Of a stretch of 5,765 nt of DNA, positions 5,603-5,765 are shown piece after piece. This stretch comes from Actinomycetes bacterium. Its GTDB lineage: Bacteria > Actinomycetota > Actinomycetes > Actinomycetales > Cellulomonadaceae. Position numbers and translations under genes: made by a program. The notes below the pieces were generated by a model. The model was not told the origin of the DNA. It did no database searches and worked only from the letters and a program-made list of their open reading frames with translations. Each line of letters begins with the position of its first letter. Position 1 is the stretch's first letter. The stretch is from contig JAEYXM010000279.1 of NCBI GenBank assembly GCA_023428465.1, forward strand, positions 1-5,765, read 5' to 3'.

Positions 5603-5765
5603 GAACCTGCAGGTCACGGCATCGGACGCTCCCGCGGGGGGCTGACCACCAAGATCCACGCCGCGGTCGACGGACACGGGCGCCCGCTCGCCGCGGTGAT
5701 CACCGGCGGGCAACGCAACGACGGCGCGCTGCTCGCCGCGGTCCTGGCCGACATCCGCGTCCCAC
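5603..5765 (+). mobile_element. IS5-family transposase fragment (runs off the right edge)
   Basis: The plus-strand frame reads EPAGHGIGRSRGGLTTKIHA, then AVDGHGRPLAAVITGGQRND, and continues to ADIRVP at the window end. This is the central region of DDE transposases of the IS5 family, where (E)PADHxIGRSRGGLTTKIHxxxDGRGRPL is conserved. The normal upstream part, including the D-[GS]-[ST]-x-V-x-x-H-Q-H segment with the first catalytic Asp, is not found in any plus frame between 5450 and 5602, and no start codon with a ribosome site precedes it. The element is therefore 5'-truncated, or its upstream part was replaced by recombination. Its 3' end and terminal repeats lie outside the window. It is the only plus-strand gene sequence here. 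Confidence 0.82.

Noticed and set aside
4742..5713. Minus-strand frame of 323 codons over the flavodoxin-type gene
   Set aside because: Its sequence is low-complexity Arg/Gly-rich shadow; the overlapping frame carries clear flavodoxin motifs with a strong ribosome site.
1..5765. CRISPR array, rRNA or tRNA genes, integrase attachment sites
   Set aside because: No regularly spaced repeats, no RNA gene signatures and no integrase or flanking direct repeats were seen on either strand.

Overview
The window is very GC-rich, and every protein gene I can support lies on the minus strand; only a transposase fragment at the right edge reads on the plus strand. Together the content points to a Gram-positive actinobacterium. 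The evidence is an LAXTG-type cell-wall sorting signal, two F420/deazaflavin-type oxidoreductase sequences, GTG starts, strong GGAGG ribosome sites, and a CelR/CebR-like operator half-matching those of cellulolytic actinobacteria. A member of the Cellulomonas/Promicromonospora side of the Micrococcales would fit, but the genus is inference.

Layout, left to right. Positions 14-3115 hold one large gene for a secreted, probably wall-anchored protein of 1033 residues. Its order is signal peptide, von Willebrand A (VWA) domain with MIDAS motif, beta-sandwich segment, metzincin-type zinc protease with HExxHxxGxxH and a downstream Met-turn, Pro/Thr linker, about three Ig-like modules, Pro/Glu linker, LAWTG, membrane helix and basic tail. 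Its leader (3116-3318) carries a 12-of-14 match to the CelR/CebR operator. Next to the leader, at 3319-3417, is a remnant of the C-terminal end of a choice-of-anchor I type protein. A complete deazaflavin-dependent nitroreductase-family gene follows (3448-3879). It is preceded by a 37-codon N-terminal stub of a PPOX-class F420-dependent oxidoreductase (3884-3997). The deazaflavin gene is therefore bracketed by two broken genes, which suggests past recombination.

Positions 4099-4778 are a compact type II toxin-antitoxin operon: a Phd/YefM-type antitoxin followed, with a 4-base overlap, by a PIN-domain (VapC/FitB-like) toxin. Repeats at 4810-4831 and a palindrome over the antitoxin ribosome site are the likely autoregulatory region. 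Positions 4891-5388 encode a flavodoxin-domain protein (HemG/Flavodoxin_5-like) with a strong ribosome site and a possible promoter. From about 5603 to the right edge is the middle of an IS5-family transposase that lacks its N-terminal part.

The genes do not form one pathway. The region looks like an accessory patchwork: a surface protease, redox genes, a toxin-antitoxin pair, gene scars and an IS fragment. The most distinctive item is the VWA-metzincin-Ig wall protein and its possible link to plant-glucan-responsive regulation.
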